A stretch of 34,936 bases of DNA from Streptomyces sp. BK340 (GTDB lineage Bacteria > Actinomycetota > Actinomycetes > Streptomycetales > Streptomycetaceae): NCBI RefSeq assembly GCF_007827595.1, contig NZ_VISR01000052.1, positions 1 through 34,936 of the forward strand. The letters are read 5' to 3'. This document shows positions 32,842-34,936 of the stretch, piece by piece. The stretch's first letter is position 1, and each line of letters starts with the position of its first letter. The notes under the pieces are model-generated. The model worked only from the letters and a program-made list of their open reading frames with translations. It was not told the origin of the DNA and made no database searches. A program made the translations under genes and the position numbers.

Positions 32842-34197
32842 TCAGTCGACGGTGTCGTCCGTCAGGTAGACCTTGGCCTGGGCAGCCCACTGCTGCACAC
32901 GAGGACCGTAGCGCTGCGAACTCCAGTATTTGGTGCGGATGGCGCCGTCCGTGGTCATCTGGAGTGTCTCCGGGTAGCCGAAGTGCTGGATCAGTCCAGT
33001 GGCGAGGGCGCAGGTGGCCGCGATGAGGTCTGGTCCGTCCTCGGCAAGGTCGTCGATGTCGAAGACCGAGGTTGCCTGGGGTGGCTCGGTCACCTGGTGA
33101 CTGCCGAGCAGGCCGCCAAAGCCCCGCGGGTGACGGAGTTCGGCCGGGAGGTCTGCGGTGACGGGCACGATGGTCGCGCGGACCGTAGCGGTGCCTCCAG
33201 CTGCGGCCCGGTCCCGCGCGTGGCGGGCCAGGATCTTGAGTCCGGACCAGATGTCGAGGACCAGATCCTCATGCTCGATCCGGCTGGCCGTTGTGTTCTC
33301 GTCGATCTGTCCCCGCGAGGCGAGTTCGCTGCGGTTGGCTGCAATGGCAGCGAAGGAGCCGGCGCCGCTCTGGTGAAGTTCGCATGCAAGCCAGCTGGCC
33401 TTCGCGGGCTCGGGGCCGCCGTGTGCGATCAAGCGACGGCTGCCCACCGTCACGTAGCGGACGTGCACCCCGCGCGGGATGACGAGCAGGTCCTTGTCGC
33501 GGGTTTCCTGCTGGAAGGTGCGCAGGGTCTTGGTGTCGAGGGTGAAGTCGCCGCTGATGTCTGGGACCAGGGTGACGACAACGTACGTCTGGTCGCTCAC
33601 GTCCAGGCGGCCTATCAGGTCGCGTTCGTAGCGAAGCAGGTCGTCGTGGCGGGCCTGACGGCGGGCGAAGCGGTCCTGGTAGGCAGCGGCCACTTCGGCC
33701 TCGGTCAGGTAGATGATGCTGGCCCCGTTGCGGCGGGGGTAGCGCAGGCCTTCGTTGACGAGGACACCGTGCGGGGCAAAAGGGCTGCGGAGTACCGCGA
33801 TCATCAGGAACCCGTGGCCCGGCTTGCCGGGGTCCTCGATCTGCCGAACGTCGAAAGTGGGCAGCGGGTGAACCAGGTCGGCCACGATGTTGCGAATCCG
33901 CAGCACCTCGCCGTCGCTGAGCGCAACGCCGGGAAGGTCCGCCGCACGGGCCTGGTCGTCCTCGGCAACACCGAGCAGCAGGACTCCGCCGGCGGTGTTG
34001 GCCAGGGCCGCCACGTCACCGGCCAAGTCCCGCTTGGCCTTGTCATTGCCGCCGTAGAGCTCCCCCTTGAACTCCAAGTCGTAGGACTCGGAGACCGCGT
34101 TCGTCTTCAAAGCGGCGACCTGGGCGTGGGAGACCGCGTCCAGCCGGGCTCCGAAGAGCCCTTCCAGGCGGCGGGAGCGAAGAGCAACCATATCCAC
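32842..34197 (-). CDS. Schlafen AlbA_2 domain protein
   Basis: This 451-aa protein has an N-terminal AlbA_2 (Schlafen) domain: SESYDLEFKGELYGG (residues 36-50, with E37, E42 and K44) and AGDVAALANTAGGVLLLGVA (59-78), the E..LEFK and ALANT.GG.LLLGV motifs of this family. Members bind nucleic acid or nucleotides; some are nucleases in defence. The remaining ~300 residues contain no family that I know. It starts at GTG 34197 or ATG 34191. Directly downstream, after only 11 nt, is the cut-off HA-repeat remnant, which suggests that this gene came in with a rearrangement. Upstream gap 96 nt. Confidence 0.8.
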   Translation of the reverse strand: MDMVALRSRRLEGLFGARLDAVSHAQVAALKTNAVSESYDLEFKGELYGGNDKAKRDLAGDVAALANTAGGVLLLGVAEDDQARAADLPGVALSDGEVLRIRNIVADLVHPLPTFDVRQIEDPGKPGHGFLMIAVLRSPFAPHGVLVNEGLRYPRRNGASIIYLTEAEVAAAYQDRFARRQARHDDLLRYERDLIGRLDVSDQTYVVVTLVPDISGDFTLDTKTLRTFQQETRDKDLLVIPRGVHVRYVTVGSRRLIAHGGPEPAKASWLACELHQSGAGSFAAIAANRSELASRGQIDENTTASRIEHEDLVLDIWSGLKILARHARDRAAAGGTATVRATIVPVTADLPAELRHPRGFGGLLGSHQVTEPPQATSVFDIDDLAEDGPDLIAATCALATGLIQHFGYPETLQMTTDGAIRTKYWSSQRYGPRVQQWAAQAKVYLTDDTVD

Positions 34198-34293
34198 AGA
34201 TGCTGCCCGAACCGCCCCCTTCTGTCACAGGATTAATCGCATTCACCACCGGTCGGAGAACCGCGTGCACGGGCCCATCGCGCAGACGGTGTG

Positions 34294-34809
34294 TCAGCGG
34301 CCGGACAACCGCCACAACGGGGTCTCTGCCCGAGCCTGCTCGGCAGGCGTCTCCCGGACGAGGTGGTAGAGATTCTCGAAGTACTCCTGCCACCGCGTGG
34401 GGTCAGGCAGAGCGTTCTGTGCGCGCCGGGCCCGTTCCACTGCTACCAGCGGTTCCAAGTGCTCCCACACCGAGATCACTGATCCGCCCAGGTAGCCTGA
34501 GACAGGTTCGATCTCTACCACGCCGTGTGTCACGAGAGCGCCGAGGTTGTCGTAGTACCAGGCCAGTTCACGTACCAGGTCCTGTCCCTCGTCAGGCAGG
34601 CCCGCCAGCCCCAGGGACAGATCGCAGGCAGGCAGCTCCTCATGCACGAAGGTGCGCGCCCGCGCCAGGCGTACGCTGCGGTGTTCCCTGAACAGATCCA
34701 CCACCACCGGCAGCGTGTTGGCCTGCTCCGAAAGCCGCAACTGCCGCCACGACACTGCGCCGGACACCCCGAACGCCACCAACGACACCACCAACGCCGC
34801 AATCTCCAT
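34294..34809 (-). CDS. Membrane-anchored DUF4760-like protein
   Basis: I start this at ATG 34809 (MEIAALVVSLVAFGVSGAVS), preceded by GGGGG at about 5 nt. A single N-terminal membrane segment (residues 3-22) is followed by SWRQLRLSEQANTLPVVVDL, which resembles the DUF4760 pattern, and a long helical cytoplasmic part with LVRELAWYYDNLGALVTHGV. The open frame upstream of the ATG runs into the IS3 end and has no support. Function unknown; such single-helix proteins of about 170 aa are common around actinobacterial defence genes. The IS element at 34842 sits only 32 nt in front of it and may have removed its own promoter. Confidence 0.7.
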   Translation of the reverse strand: MEIAALVVSLVAFGVSGAVSWRQLRLSEQANTLPVVVDLFREHRSVRLARARTFVHEELPACDLSLGLAGLPDEGQDLVRELAWYYDNLGALVTHGVVEIEPVSGYLGGSVISVWEHLEPLVAVERARRAQNALPDPTRWQEYFENLYHLVRETPAEQARAETPLWRLSGR

Positions 34810-34841
34810 CGCGCCCCCAGGTCGGCCAACACCCGCGACAC

Positions 34842-34936
34842 TGAACCGCTCCGGGTCTGATGGAGGCTCGATTCCCTGAGAGGATCGAGTCATGGCACGT
34901 CCGTCCCCCTACCCTGCTGAGCTTCGTGAGCGTGCG
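34842..34936 (+). mobile_element. IS3-family insertion sequence, left end (cut by window edge)
   Basis: TGAACCGCTCCGGGTCTGAT at 34842 has the TGA-beginning inverted-repeat style of actinobacterial IS3-family ends, 50 nt ahead of the orfA start. The right part of the element lies outside the window, so the matching inverted repeat and target duplication cannot be checked. Confidence 0.65.
34892..34936 (+). CDS. IS3-family transposase OrfA, partial
   Basis: The first 15 residues, MARPSPYPAELRERA, match the usual start of IS3-family OrfA, a helix-turn-helix protein that binds the element ends and is fused to the catalytic OrfB by frameshifting. An AGAGGA ribosome binding site lies 7-8 nt upstream. 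The rest is outside the window. Confidence 0.85.
   Translation, partial: MARPSPYPAELRERA

Overview
The window is very high-GC DNA with short 4-nt gene overlaps, frequent GTG starts and purine-rich ribosome binding sites. Its gene families (HA-repeat helicases, EACC1/caspase conflict genes, DUF6375, DUF3892, DUF6527, ABC-3C) are all typical of Streptomyces. The first ~180 bases hold a chain of short hairpins with five GCTGCGC loops and one GCTACGC loop, the hallmark of Streptomyces linear-replicon telomeres. The next long gene is a helicase of the kind found at Streptomyces chromosome ends. I infer that the left edge lies close to the end of a linear chromosome or plasmid. No tRNA, rRNA or CRISPR array is visible.

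Layout. 1-210: telomere-like palindromes. 230-825: two small leftward membrane proteins. 979-11999: a rightward, closely spaced six-gene run: a hypothetical protein, an HA-repeat helicase, then a Tn7-like transposition set (TnsA-like, TnsB DDE transposase, TniB/TnsC ATPase, and a 1082-aa TniQ). The TniQ carries a five-unit array of the same HA repeats that the helicase has. The TnsA-like protein appears to have lost its catalytic residues. 12086-15711: a three-gene ABC-3C system (nuclease-bearing component, middle component, DUF3732 ATPase), bracketed by a 40-bp direct repeat (38/40 identical) that duplicates the 3' end of tniQ. 15819-18586: a transposase-domain protein and a 590-aa protein of unknown function.

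18675-24002, leftward: a ubiquitin-like module. It comprises a sigma-like factor, an HTH-like protein, an ImmA/IrrE metalloprotease with zinc ribbons, a DUF3892 protein, a single-domain multiubiquitin-type Ubl, an E2-E1 fusion (DUF6791-ThiF) and DUF6527. A perfect 12-bp motif is shared upstream of two of its transcription units. 24244-29581, leftward: three genes coupled by 4-nt overlaps, encoding a radical SAM enzyme, a DUF6375 protein and a 1322-aa PD-(D/E)xK nuclease-STAND NTPase. 29656-31564, leftward: EACC1 overlapping a caspase fused to an Eco29kI-like GIY-YIG nuclease. 31929-32831: the 5'-truncated remnant of a second HA-repeat helicase. 32842-34809: a Schlafen AlbA_2 protein and a small membrane protein. 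34842 to the edge: the left end of an IS3-family element.

Taken together this is a dense subtelomeric defence island. Five or six separate conflict systems (ABC-3C, Ubl conjugation, radical SAM-STAND, EACC1-caspase-nuclease, AlbA_2) lie next to a Tn7-like machinery whose target selector may read the same DNA as terminal helicases. The best candidates for undescribed biology are the HA-array TniQ with a degenerate TnsA, the radical SAM-DUF6375-nuclease-STAND operon, and the caspase-GIY-YIG fusion. All functions are inferred from sequence reading alone.
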